Shown: one piece after another, positions 19,828 through 29,905 of the stretch
How the letters are laid out: each line of letters begins with the position of its first letter
How positions within the stretch are numbered: position 1 is the first letter of the stretch
Assembly (NCBI RefSeq): GCF_947507565.1
Contig: NC_089180.1
Coordinates: 2,790,001 to 2,854,000 of the forward strand
Length of the DNA stretch: 64,000 nucleotides
Source: Oscarella lobularis
Taxonomy: Eukaryota; Porifera; Homoscleromorpha; Homosclerophorida; Oscarellidae
Reading direction: 5' to 3'
The notes under the pieces: model-generated
What the model was told of the DNA's origin: nothing
What the model saw: only the letters and a program-made list of their open reading frames with translations
The model's database searches: none
Made by a program: the position numbers and the translations under genes

Positions 19828-22593
19828 TTAGTACAGCCCGTATCCCATACCCTCCGAAATGCTTAGACGACCTGCTTTTTCAAACTCATCAAAAGACTTG
19901 TGTACCAGTGGCAGCAGAAGGCGCTTGAAACACGTTTGCGCAATGAACAATCCTACCTGACCAGTCCCCTCGCTCGGTTGATATCCGATGTCCAAGGACT
20001 TGTTAACTGTCGGCATGTACGACATGCCCGTCCAGAACCTCATCAGGCGTCCTAAGTTTGCCTTATCGTCTAAAGAAAGGAAGATGCGTGATTAGCAGTT
20101 AGCTAGGGTTTTTGTCTTACCGTAGTCCTTGCTCAAATTGCGAACGACTTGCAGAAAATATTCATAGGCCCTTACTTCTTAAGACGACTGCTCTTCAATG
20201 GGACGTATCAAACTGATAATTTCGTCTGCATTTATGGTCTGGCACAATCTTTTCAAAGTTGACTTTAGGTTACTCAGTAGCTTGTCTTATTTAATAAAGA
20301 TAATTCTTACCTTGGAAACACTGACTTTGCGTCTTCGTTATAAGATGCCAAAAAGGAAATCATGTGTCTTCCAAACGTGTCACGAATATCCATCATCCCG
20401 TACCTGATATCGTCTAGTTCTCCCTTGCGCTTTAGAAGAGTGTCGTGAACAATTGCTATCTTTGCAGCTTGTCCGCGGTTCTCCTTTGTAAGCACAATGC
20501 CATTAAATCCGAATGCGTTTAAGAGCTGCCAGACTTCGTCGGAAAGAATTGCCTCAATTTCAAGATTTGTTTCTGCTTGCATAATCTAGTGCAAAATAAG
20601 TTACAGAAATTATGGCCGTTTTCTTTTTCTGCCAGGCCTGCCTCGTTAATGGTCGTTCGCAGATCGGGATCACAAAGATCCTCAAACGTCAGCTTTTGAG
20701 TCGCCGAATCCACGCTGCCTGTAATGATGTAGGTGACTGCTGCTTCGGAGAGACCAGCTACAGCAGTCGCTCCGTGGGCAATAGAGTGCCCCATCATTCG
20801 CCCAAGAATTTTATACATTCCGCAAGACAAAGCAGCCGTGTCGTGTATGGGCCATTTGTGCTCCTCTTGACCTGAAGAGAACCGGCTATAACAACTTTAT
20901 CACCACACATTAAAGACTTCTACCTTCAAGAAGACGCACCCCGTCTTCGTTTGCCAGTAAGGCATTGTTAACAAGGTTGAAAAATTCTTTGCAGGGCCTT
21001 GGTCGATACCTCTCTCTCTCGCAAAGGACACGTTTAGCCTTTGCCTAAAATCAAAGTTCGGACGCTTGTACAGAGTCATGGCCTGGGGGAATATGGGCTC
21101 GTGACGGTCGACAGTGAGAGGAACCCATGGCAAAGTGTCATCAAGGCAAGTATTGATGAAAAGCTCGTTGCCCTGCTCTTCTCCCGTCGACTCCTCTTCG
21201 TCAGACGCGTGCGACTTTGCAGTACCAACAAAGTACACATTAGCTGCTTCGTTCATGTTCCACTGGCAGCTTCGTAACAGCTGTCGCACTAGCAGATGGT
21301 CGTGGTTCGCCAAAAATGGCAGTCAGCTCTTCAACCATCGCCTATTTAGAAACAGGACGTATGAGCGGAAAATTGTAAAACTTTGCCAAATAAGTAGCTA
21401 ACCTCGTGCTCATCCTCCAATGATTGCTGTCGAACGCCAGTTGAATTGGGAACGGATGGTTGAGCGGACGTATGTTCTTCCTGGTTGGAAAGAGGCGTTC
21501 TAGGCGTTGACAAGGGAGGTACGGCCGCAGCTGGCCGATGTGACAGAGTACGCGTTCTAGAAGTCGCGTCACGTAGAATGTCAGATGATCGTGTAGCAGA
21601 CTGATGTGTAGCTGTAGCACAATGCACACTCGACTCTTCCTAAAAGCCGTTTGTGACGAGGGTGTGTAAACGACTACTGTCTTACCCCTGGAGCAGTTAC
21701 GTCGTCTTCAACCACTATAACGTCTTCCTCGGGCGCATTTCCACCTTCATTATTCACAACTTGTAAAGGCTGAGAATTAGGGGCGGTTTCGTTCTTGTGC
21801 TTTTGTGACTCATCTGCACACAAGTTCAATTATTTTTTCAAAATAAACAGTGTATTATTAGACAGAGTCAACCTGTGACGTGTGATTGCAGCTCGTGCAA
21901 TGCGCGAACGTAAACCTGACCCTGGCCAACGATGTGCTTAAGAAACCCCACGTCCAAACAGTGTCTGCTGTAACCCGTGCAGGATGTATTTCGCTCCGAA
22001 CTAACCGCACAAACTCAAACCTGCTGGAAAACATAACACATACGAAACAGGGTAGATCATTTTTGCCTTGGCACTGGCAGTAATCCAAGAGTGGGAAACA
22101 TCTCAAGTATTGCGCAAGCAATATCTTCTTCTGTCATCGCAGTGTCGAACGAAAATCCGTTGACTATGCGATTGTTGTGGTAAAATTCTCCTCTATTCCG
22201 TGGCATTGTGGTCTGCCCTTTGTCTAGAAGATAGACATCTCTCACGAACTTTCGCGATGAAGTGCGACCTAAAGTAGTACATCATGGTAGTAGCTGAAAT
22301 ACAGCGTATACAATTTGCATACCTTTTTGCCCAGGCCGTCTGACCAATCCAGACTGTCTTGGTGCCTCGTCCGGAGTCCAGGAACGAGACGTTGGTCGAA
22401 AAAGGCGCGACACCTCTTGCTGAACGGCAGATGTCCTGTTCAGTCCACTGGGCCCCGGTTCGCCGATATCGTACAGTGCACCCACGCATAAACGTCTCAC
22501 GTGCCCTCCCGCGCGTTCCCCCGCGAAATTTGAATTCGGTGGTACGTGCGGGCTGTCGACGACATTGCAGCGATAGCGATAGTCGTCGCGCAT
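19828..22593 (-). pseudogene. HECT-type E3 ubiquitin-ligase-like gene (G2E3-like multicopy group), decayed
   Basis: HECT enzymes take ubiquitin onto a Cys and pass it to targets. Exons on the minus strand, in order: RTSAVQQEVSRLFRP (about 22,340-22,450); RDVYLLDKGQTTMPR...IACAILEMFP (22,080-22,245); FEFVRLVRSEIHPA with GQGQVYVRALHEL (21,880-22,050); a linker; a UBA/CUE-like stretch HDHLLVRQLLRSCQWNMNEA; HECT N-lobe VDRHEPIFPQAM...NVSFARERGIDQGPAKNF; MYKILGRMMGHSIAHG...TFEDLCDPDLR; and C-lobe RFWTGMSYMP...AQTCFKRLLLPLVH with the catalytic Cys, ending at 19,828. Breaks: in-frame TAA at 20,179-20,181 and a one-base shift near 21,315 ahead of the UBA-like part. Intron 20,070-20,120 joins in frame (SKDY/DDKAN). 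Confidence 0.75.
22474..22535. repeat. Terminus of a Tc1/mariner-type MITE inside the HECT-like gene
   Basis: TA then CAGTGCACCCACGCATAA, followed by a CACGTGCCCTCCC-like subterminal region. The same terminus occurs at 29,988, 30,847 (inverted), 63,840 and 63,946. Only one end is seen here. The minus-strand reading of the HECT-like gene's first segment runs through it. Confidence 0.7.
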
Positions 22594-23076
22594 ATTACTC
22601 CACAGGATCTAGTTAAAATAACGCTTACCTTAGTCGCGGCGACCATTTCTGTAGGCTGGGCCCCATGGGGTGATATCCGTGTCGGCGTGTGAAGGACCAT
22701 GTCTTTTCGGGGAGCGATGGCCATCGCTTCCGACTTTCGCGACGTTTGCTAGAGGCTTTTGTTGTTCTTTGCGTTCGATAACCTGCAATTAGGGGCAAAA
22801 GAGACGTTGCTAGGGAGTGATTGGTGCCTGTGAGCCGTTTCGCTCATTCGCTCATTCGCACCTTGGGCTCCACCGGTGCAACCTGCAGTACCGCGGGTAA
22901 TCACAAGAAGTGGTCGAGTCTCCAAACCGCCGGACCGGTACGACTGTTGAACGCGCGACTCGCAATCCTCTCAAAAGGGGGATGTGGTGTTCGACGTGTT
23001 ACAGTGCATGTTGCCCGGATAACCGAAGCACGTAGATATATAATCCCCTGCACCTGGGTACCAAAATACACTTCAC
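22594..23076. other. Divergent intergenic/promoter region
   Basis: Lies between the minus-strand HECT-like gene and the plus-strand zinc-binding gene. It contains a GATAG-rich stretch and GATATATAATC near 23,035, a possible TATA element for the plus-strand gene. No other gene recognised. Confidence 0.35.
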
Positions 23077-23850
23077 TTGCACGCAGCCTACGCACTACAA
23101 CGACGACGTACAAGGTCGCCATCGTACTACAACGACGGGTTCAGATCTAGACTCTGTTCAAGGTCGCCAGCACCACGCGACGATTCGCCGTGCCGCCGCT
23201 ACAGTTCTCCACACGGCTGGTCTCCGTCTCCTCCTCCACGTCGACGCACACGAGCAATGTCTCCTTCGCCGCAGTCTTCGCCGCAGTCTTCTCCTGAGAA
23301 TCCTCATCAGGTCGTTGAAATCAATGACTCACCTGTCTCCTACAGTAAGCCTGCAGCAGCATCCGACGCTGCTCTCAATTCTGCTGTTGCTGTTGCTGTT
23401 CAACAGCCAGACACTGGAGCAAACGTTTCGGCAAAAATAGACGACATATCGGAAAAGATTGAGTCACTTTTGGCTACTCAAAAGGAAGTCATCGACAAAT
23501 TGGCCAAGGTGCTTGAGATTGCGCGAGAGTGCCTGAAGTGTTATATTTGTCACGAGAAGCTCAGCGGGCCTATAAAAGTCGATAGTGATTGTGGGCAAAT
23601 TGTGGGCTGCGATACGTGTCTGGCCCGGCAGGGCGGACAAACCCGAGCGCATGCGCGAGTATTTACCTTAGAATACATAGTTAGACTTGATGAAAGAGTC
23701 GGGCCAAGCCAACGAAGCACGGGCCAAAATCGAGCTCCAAGCCGATCAAAAGAACTGGAATTGCCCTTCAAATTTGACCCTGACGGGAAAAAATCGCCGA
23801 CGGGAATCGAGAGAATCGCGGTGAAAGATGGGACCCCGATTCGCGCCTGA
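23077..23850 (+). CDS. SR-rich protein with coiled coil and RING-like zinc motif
   Basis: The open region starts without an ATG, so an upstream exon is likely; the first in-frame ATG is at 23,257. Order: Arg/Ser/Pro-rich start (RRRTRSPSYYND, then SRSPAPRDDSP), a Pro-Ser stretch, an Ala/Val linker, a coiled coil KIDDISEKIESLLATQKEV..., then CLKCYICHEKLSG...DCGQIVGCDTCLAR, with Cys spacing like a degenerate RING/U-box. The tail after CLARQ (from 23,625) looks non-coding and may be intron. It is divergent from the HECT-like gene, and a zinc-binding ubiquitin-related role would fit, but that is context only. Confidence 0.5.
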   Translation: MHAAYALQRRRTRSPSYYNDGFRSRLCSRSPAPRDDSPCRRYSSPHGWSPSPPPRRRTRAMSPSPQSSPQSSPENPHQVVEINDSPVSYSKPAAASDAALNSAVAVAVQQPDTGANVSAKIDDISEKIESLLATQKEVIDKLAKVLEIARECLKCYICHEKLSGPIKVDSDCGQIVGCDTCLARQGGQTRAHARVFTLEYIVRLDERVGPSQRSTGQNRAPSRSKELELPFKFDPDGKKSPTGIERIAVKDGTPIRA

Positions 23851-24367
23851 CCAAACCGCGCCGTATGACCCTGTAGGTACTGTTGCAGTCTAAAAATGAG
23901 ACTCCTGTGTCTCAAAACTGTTATTCCATTAACAAAACCCCGCAAAATACCTCTTCTCGGGTCACTCACTCCAGCTGATTTCGATCGCGCTCGAACGATC
24001 GATCGTCGCCTCGCTTTTCTATCACTTCGCCTCCATGATTGACTTTGTCGAGTGCCATTTCAGTCTTGGAAACGTCACGCGATCCCGCAAGTCCTCGCAA
24101 ACTGGCTGTTTCGGTGACGTTTCTCTCTACTCGGGGCGCGATGCGCGCGAAAAAGGGGATTTCCCACCGACGTGGGGCTTTGTCTCACCCATTCCCGATT
24201 TCAATTGGCTCGAAATGCTCTTTCTGCCTTCTCGTTCGACTCCGATCGGTGCTCCGATTCCCTCCGGCCGTGTCCCGATCGCCTGTACGCAGTGCTTGAC
24301 GACCTTTTGGGTGCGCAACGTCCTCCATTCGGTCGACTTCGAAGCAACTGAATTATCGATATCTTAT
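23851..24367. other. Interval without recognised gene
   Basis: Two overlapping open frames at 24,035-24,370 carry no motif. The region directly precedes the first recognised exon of family X copy 2. Confidence 0.35.
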
Positions 24368-26008
24368 TAGGCGAAGTTGCAGCCTTCGTATGCAGGAGTC
24401 ATCGCTCTAGCATGGATCGACTTGACCAAGTAACTGGGCACCCTCTTTACAGACCACCACCCAAAAGACTAGCAATTCCTTTGGAAGAACTTAGTTCTCA
24501 GGTTTGAGCTAAATGAATATATGCTACGTGACCTTAAATGTTACTGATTTGAAATGTGTTGACGTAGTTGATACCAGGCAGTTCGTTTAGCAGTGAATTG
24601 GTAAGAACGAAGGAGGCGCTTAGTGCCGCCCAAGAAGAAATTGCAGTCACTCGTCAACGAGTCGTCAAACTGGAGGAAGAGATCAAAATGCTTCAAGAGC
24701 ATGGTGCTAATAAATATACAATAAATAAAATAATGCATTGCATTATTGCTCTTGCTTATAGATTTTCCCTCGTTAGTCAAATCTTTCCAAAAATCTCTTT
24801 ATCGGCACCACGCTTGCGATGACGCTAAGAAGCTGTATTCCGTTGAGGATATGCGAGCTTTCTGTGATATCTACGCTCCTGGCTTGTTTGATATGATTGA
24901 GAAATGCCTGTTCTGCGATTATTCCGTTGAGCAAATCGAAAGCAAGAATGAACTGAGACAGCAAAGGGTTGTAGGAGAACTCTATAGGCTAGCTTACCAA
25001 CCAGGTAAAAACTACCGAGACTACAGTAGAATCCAATGATCCTTAGATATGCACCTATACAGAAAATTACAACTTTCGTAAATGACGTGGGGTTACACCT
25101 TGAACTCAGTGGATGCACCGAAGCTGCTTTGGAGAGCCGGCGAGTTCTCGGAATATGTCCCAATCCCAAGACGATCCGGAGATTGAAGGAAAAACTAAGC
25201 CTATCAAACCAAAAGAGTGTCAATACTTATATTTAATCGGCGATCTTACAAAAGAATTTGGCCGTGCTTGTGATCGACGACTTTCATAACATTCACACCA
25301 TTCCTCGGCCAACATCGTCCGAGACCTCGAGAGCGGTTCATCTGGCTACGGCTATAATCGATATTCCAGAACCAGCTCCCGGTCTGCCACTTCCGATGTC
25401 GTCCATTCACTATCGACCGTCACTCAATGCCTGCAAAGGAGCAATCAACATTGGCCGCATCACAGATCTTTTTGAAAGCCATTTTCATCAGTACTGCTAC
25501 TCCACTTGGCTAGCCACACTTCCAGCAGTCTTTCGAGATATCAACAGCAGAAATATAGCTTAATCTATAGAAAACATGAAGTTCTCTTTAAATTGAAGTA
25601 CTGGTATAAATGTTAACTGAAAGCTGTCAAAGATGCTATGCTGCTCCAAATCAAAGAGAGCTCGCTGCTCTTAAATCAACGAGAGTGCTTGATGAGCTGC
25701 ATCAACAACTAAAAAGTTTGAAAGATTATAAAAAGGTCATTGATCTCATCGTTTCAGAGTATCCAGCATTCAGAGAGTAAATTCTTAGAAATATAGATTT
25801 AAACTAATTTAGATTTTCTTGCAGGTATTTAGAGAAATACGCTATTCCTGCACTAGGTGATTATCCTACGTACTACTTTCCGAAAAAATTAGTAGCTCAG
25901 GTAAATGTGCAAGAGTTGTACACCCCATAATGCTATTTTACCTAACGTTAAACTAGTTTTCAGAAAACAATGCTCTCAACTATATTCTGCCGATGCTAGG
26001 ACTTTTGG
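24368..26008 (+). pseudogene. Family X copy 2: unknown multi-exon protein, truncated
   Basis: Best preserved copy of the first blocks. After an AG at about 24,370: EVAAFVCRSHRSSMDRLDQV then HPLYRPPPKRLAIP; coiled coil ALSAAQEEIAVTRQRVVKLE; DFPSLVKSFQKSLYRHH...FCDIYAPGLFDMIEKC and QRVVGELYRLAYQPGK; ITTFVNDVGLHLELSGCTE ... PNPKTIRRLKEK; LVIDDFHNIHTIPRPTSSE...CKGAINIGRITDLFE; RVLDELHQQLKSLKDYKKVI; YLEKYAIPALGDYPTYYF. GT-AG introns of about 50-90 bp separate these blocks. The reading stops matching in NYILPMLG at about 26,005, before the G-P-F-H block, so the C-terminal half is missing here. No known domain recognised. Confidence 0.75.
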
Positions 26009-26017
26009 TATCAAGAG

Positions 26018-26045
26018 CGGCAGCAGCAGCAGCGGCGGCGGCGAC
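26018..26045. repeat. CAG/CGG microsatellite
   Basis: Short run of GCAGCAGCAGCAG grading into CGGCGGCGGCG, just after family X copy 2 is cut off. Confidence 0.8.
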
Positions 26046-26250
26046 ATTACACGCGAATTTTTGCCGTGACTCTGTTTGCACGCGTGATTCGTGGAAACTT
26101 TGGGCATAGTTTGCATGATCAATTGGGAACTTTAGCCAATGGTGAACGTATTTAATAAAGCACGAGGGGCGTGGCGCAGGTAAGCACTTAGGTAAACATA
26201 AGCACGCGAGGGCCCTCATTTGGCCTTCGTCGCACGAGCGTCGCAAGAAC

Positions 26251-27780
26251 TAATGTCTACTACGGACGGAGCTAAACCCAACGAATCCTTTCCGCAACCG
26301 CCAGCCTCGGCCGTGGCGCCACGACGCTTGCAGCGGCGTTCGCGCGCCGCCGATATGATCGCCGCAATGGGCTCTTAGCTCCCGCAATCACCAAGAGCTC
26401 CAACGGCCGCTATTGCAACGACAACGACAGGAGCTACCCCGTTGCAGTAATCGCCGGCGATCACCGTCCGGCAACAACGGGAGCTCCCGCGTCGCAGCCA
26501 TTGCCGGCGATCACCGTCCCCGCACCCACGGCGCCGAGTAACGTGGGAGTCGCGCCCACTATAGGCGGTGGCGCTTCAGCGGCTACAGTGCTTTGCCCTG
26601 TGGCTCTACAGGAGGTGGTTGCCCGTGCCGTAGAACAACAGCTTGCGCAGTACCTGCCAGGTGAGTTATTTCTCTCTCCCGACCGCGGTACGCACGCCTT
26701 TCTGGAGAGGGTCTAGGTAGAAGCCGTCCACTCTCGTTTGCATTCTTGTCCCAACGGTTCCTTTTCTCCTTCGTTTGTTTTGTCGCTCTCCCGTGAAACC
26801 TGCCGCGACTACCGACGTTTTCCGGCGAAAAGAGGAGCGATGATCAAGGATAGCAAACATTTATACAGTAGAACCCCGATTATCCGAACCCCTTGGGGCA
26901 GCGGGGGTTCGGATAATCGAAATAGGAGTTATTTTTAAAAAACGGGTAAAATTTTAGGTTTTTAATAAAATTAAATAGCGTAGGTGTTTGAGTAAGAGAA
27001 GAAATAGAGCCAGAGTGCGCTGAACGCCGTTGTGACGCTTCTATAAGCTGGTAACACAAAGCTTTTTCTTTCGGCACGCCCAATTTGGGTCATGTGACTT
27101 AGAAATTTGGGGTTCGGATAATCGAAGGTTCGGATAATCGGGATCCGGATAATCGGGGTTCTACTGTACGCCAATTCGAGAATCAAGCCAAGCTGGCTCA
27201 CTGGCCGAACAGGGACTACTGCAGTTGAAAGCACATCTTACCGGACGCGGGCTGCGCATGTTTCAGGCGTTGAGCGAAACGGAGCAACAATCGTATGCCA
27301 GTGCTTGGGATGCACTGAGCAAGCTAATCCGCCCGGAAAAAGGGAGTCGTTCACGCAGGCTCAGTTTTACAGCACGAAGCAAGGCAAATGCGAGGAGGTG
27401 ATCGATTTTGCCTAAGCTCTGCAGCGATTGTATGTAAAGGGATTTTGAAGCATCGGAATCGGATGCTCGTCGGACAACTTGCGCAAGGGCTACGATATCG
27501 TTTCAAGCAAGCGCTACCCCATTGAGTAGTTCATGGACGCTGAACAAACTTGACTGGTTGAGGCAAAAAACGCACTGCTTTTTGGGTCAGCTGTTGCGCT
27601 GAGGGAGAGGAAAAAGCCCAAATCCAGATTAAAATCTGGTTCCACCCCTTTAACGACTACGATTGAAGCAGTGTCGACGCCCTTGACGAAATCGGGTCAT
27701 GCGGTGCAACCAACAACCTCCAAAAGCGAAACTGTGGATGCAATGTCATCAATGTTTCAGTAAAGGCCACATAAAAAACA
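26251..27780 (+). pseudogene. LTR-retrotransposon gag remnant
   Basis: Start ATG at 26,251 reads STTDGAKPNESFPQPPASA to a stop at about 26,376. Later pieces are VALQEVVARAVEQQLAQYLP; then, after an inserted MITE, LKAHLTGRGLRMFQALSE and SYASAWDALSKLIRPEK, typical of gag (L-x-G-x-A ... A-L-S-x-x-E ... Y-x-x-A-x-x-A-L). TQAQFYSTKQGKCEEVIDFA follows in another frame, then a zinc-knuckle-like CHQCFSKGH at about 27,730. Several frameshifts and stops mark it as dead. No LTR pair was found. Confidence 0.6.
26866..27166. mobile_element. pogo/Tigger-type MITE, 301 bp
   Basis: Ends are CAGTAGAACCCCGATTATCC on the left and its inverted counterpart ending GGGGTTCTACTG on the right, flanked on both sides by TA. 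Inner subterminal copies of GGTTCGGATAATCG add to the structure. CAGTAGAACC...ATTATCC and a TA target are typical of Tigger/pogo elements. There is no coding capacity. It splits the gag remnant. Confidence 0.92.
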
Positions 27781-28739
27781 GTAGCTTTTCGCTCGGTGGC
27801 CAAAGAAGAACGAAAAAAAAACGTAAAATCGACTTTGGAAAGGCCTTTTCACGACTTGTATGTAAGACTAGACAAAAGAAACCGACACGAGTCTCGCGGC
27901 CTAAATAGTAGAGATTTCTTTCCTTTAGTTGTCATTTTCTAAAAGGTGACGATGAGTGGGCGTGAGGCGTTGTCTCAGACTTTGGTCATTTTCGTTTCCT
28001 CGTTCTTCGCATTCTTATATGTCCATGTTGTAACTTTTGTTTTATTTCTCTCAAACTCCGTCGCCGGTAAAATACGAACCGGATTTGGCCCCGTTTGCGA
28101 GAGCGTATCGGCGTACCAGCATCAGGCAAAAAGCGAAAAGGCTCGACTCCTAGACGAAAGTTAAAAGAAGCAAACCACGCCAGCTGCCGCTGTTGTTTCC
28201 GCAGAACATCCAGCCACCAACACATGCATGCAGGTTCAGAAGCCATTCTAAAATAATAACGCGCATCGATACAGATCGCCAGACCACTTCCAAGAGAAAC
28301 GCCGGCGAGGTGTTCTAAGAAATATTTTTTAATTTTTAGGATTGCACCGCCCCATAGTAGACAACTTTGTGTAAGGTTGTCATGTATTTAAGCCTGCGTG
28401 CAGCTTGTCATTTCGACTAACTAAAGTAAGCTTTGATGACTACCATTCCAGAGTAAAAGGTTATTACTACACCCGCCACCCGAGTATTGTTGCCTGGCTG
28501 AGTGTCTGCCTAGCTTTGTTACTCTTTGACAGATCATTTTGGGATTCTACCTATTGATCCCATTCTCGCAAATACTCCAACAACACGTCCATCAGCCACT
28601 GTGGATTTCTTCTGTTAGAGTTTAATGCTCATTTTAAGGGATGAACCGTGTAAATGAATCCTAAAGTTTTTGAATTTCTTATGCCGTCAGTTCCGGTTAC
28701 GCTTATCTTTTCTTAAAGGGTGCAAAACGGAAGTACTAT
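27781..28739. other. Interval without recognised gene
   Basis: A frame at 27,946-28,164 encodes a hydrophobic stretch (TLVIFVSSFFAFLYVHVV) of unknown meaning. A TATTTAAG box near 28,385 gives an LTR- or promoter-like look, but only one copy exists in the window. Confidence 0.35.
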
Positions 28740-29116
28740 TTGTACCGCCTGGCGCTACTAGTCTTGTCCAGCCAATCGACGTCGTTTTTAACGCTCACTT
28801 TAATTAAAGCAGCAGTGGACAAACTGGCTACGGATCATCTCATTGAAAACGTTAAAGCGTACGTAAGAGTAGCAGTGAATGCAGGCCAACGTTGTGTATT
28901 AATGACAAAGTGGGTCGCCCAAGCATGGGAAGAAGTGAGCAGCAAAAAGGGGATAATGATTAGATCCTTTAAAAATGCGAAATATCTGTTGCTACCGACG
29001 GTTCAGAAGACAATCAGATATTTTTTGAGAAACTTCCAGGCTACACCGTTGAAAACTAAGTCAAAAAGGACATTTCCTTTGACTCTGACGATGATCCCTT
29101 CATTGACGAACTCTAG
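28740..29116 (+). pseudogene. pogo/Tigger (DDE_1) transposase, C-terminal remnant
   Basis: Starts VPPGATSLVQPIDVVFNAHF, matching the T-S-x-x-Q-P-x-D-V-x-x-N-x-x-F-K stretch that carries the last acidic residue in pogo/jerky-type transposases, then a stop and frameshift. AAVDKLATDHLIENVKAY, VLMTKWVAQAWEEV and RSFKN follow. An acidic end (FDSDDDPFIDEL) leads to TAG at 29,114. At least two frame changes. The upstream catalytic part is not present here. Confidence 0.75.
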
Positions 29117-29339
29117 AAAGTCTTATAGCACGGATGAAGTACCGACGCACGGAGTACACTATTCTACTGTTCTATCAATAAACGCTATAATTTGACAACT
29201 AATTTTTCTTGCCTTAAAACTTGTACAAACAAGGAACTTCGAGACCATTTTCGTACCGTCTTCTACTAGACATCGTTGCGGTGCCCACTCCTCGGTGATG
29301 GATAAAACGCGAAACAAGTCGAGAAAACGTGCGAGGCAC

Positions 29340-29806
29340 GTGTCCAACTACGACGTCCCATTTCTTTAAAGTCGCCGTCGCGCTGCATAATTCGAAATGC
29401 GTAAAAGTGAAACATTGCCATTTTTTTCTGGTTGATTTGATTCGTTTTCGGATCCTTCTACCGGCACAATATTGTGTAACCGTTTGTGCCTCTCAGAAAA
29501 AGAAGCAAATATTGCAACGAATCATAAGATTTGTGAATTTCGGTAATGCGTTTTATTGTACTATCTCTATTGGAAAGGACGATGTCGCGATATCCTTTTT
29601 GGCCGTCGGGTAAAATAGCAACAACGTCGTTGCCAGATGGCGCATTGAACGTTCATTGATGTTGGCCTTGGGAACTAAGTCGGCGCAAATGACGACGCGA
29701 TAGTCAGGCATGTCCAATGTTTGCTGATCGAGCGCGGTTTTAAAAATGCGAACATGCTCGTTTTGTTTGTTAAGTATTTCTTGTAGGTGAAGCGTGGTCT
29801 GCCTAA
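29340..29806 (-). pseudogene. Helitron Rep/helicase N-terminal-region remnant
   Basis: Minus strand: LHLQEILNKQNEHVRIFKTA, then YRVVICADLVPK. In the next frame NAPSGNDVVAILPDGQKGY, RDIVLSN, ITEIHKSYDSLQYLLLFLRG and, further, MFHFYAFRIMQRD. This follows the Helitron_like_N order: L-x-x-x-N-x-x-V-x-x-F-K-x-A; R-x-N-x-P-x-x-x-E-V-A; R-D-I-x-L; I-x-E-x-H-x-x-Y-D-x-L-x-Y-P-L-L-F; Y-x-x-R. Several frameshifts; no Rep HUH or helicase motifs remain. Confidence 0.75.
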
Positions 29807-29905
29807 TTGGCTGCAATTCTCGGTCTGTTTGCCACGATAATCTCGCGTCGGCTTGTTGTCTGCGATCTATACCTTTAGAGCCCAAACGACGCCATTGCCG
29901 ATACA

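Noticed and set aside
23001-23030. TTACAGTGCATGTTGCCCGG as the partner end of the MITE terminus at 22,474
   Set aside because: Only the first few bases match, the orientation is the same rather than inverted, and no subterminal match follows.
26005-26020. TTGGTATCAAGAGC, resembling an LTR primer-binding site
   Set aside because: No LTR end lies beside it; the preceding bases are family X coding sequence.
28330-28500. LTR-like region with TATTTAAG box
   Set aside because: Single copy in the window with no paired LTR or target duplication.
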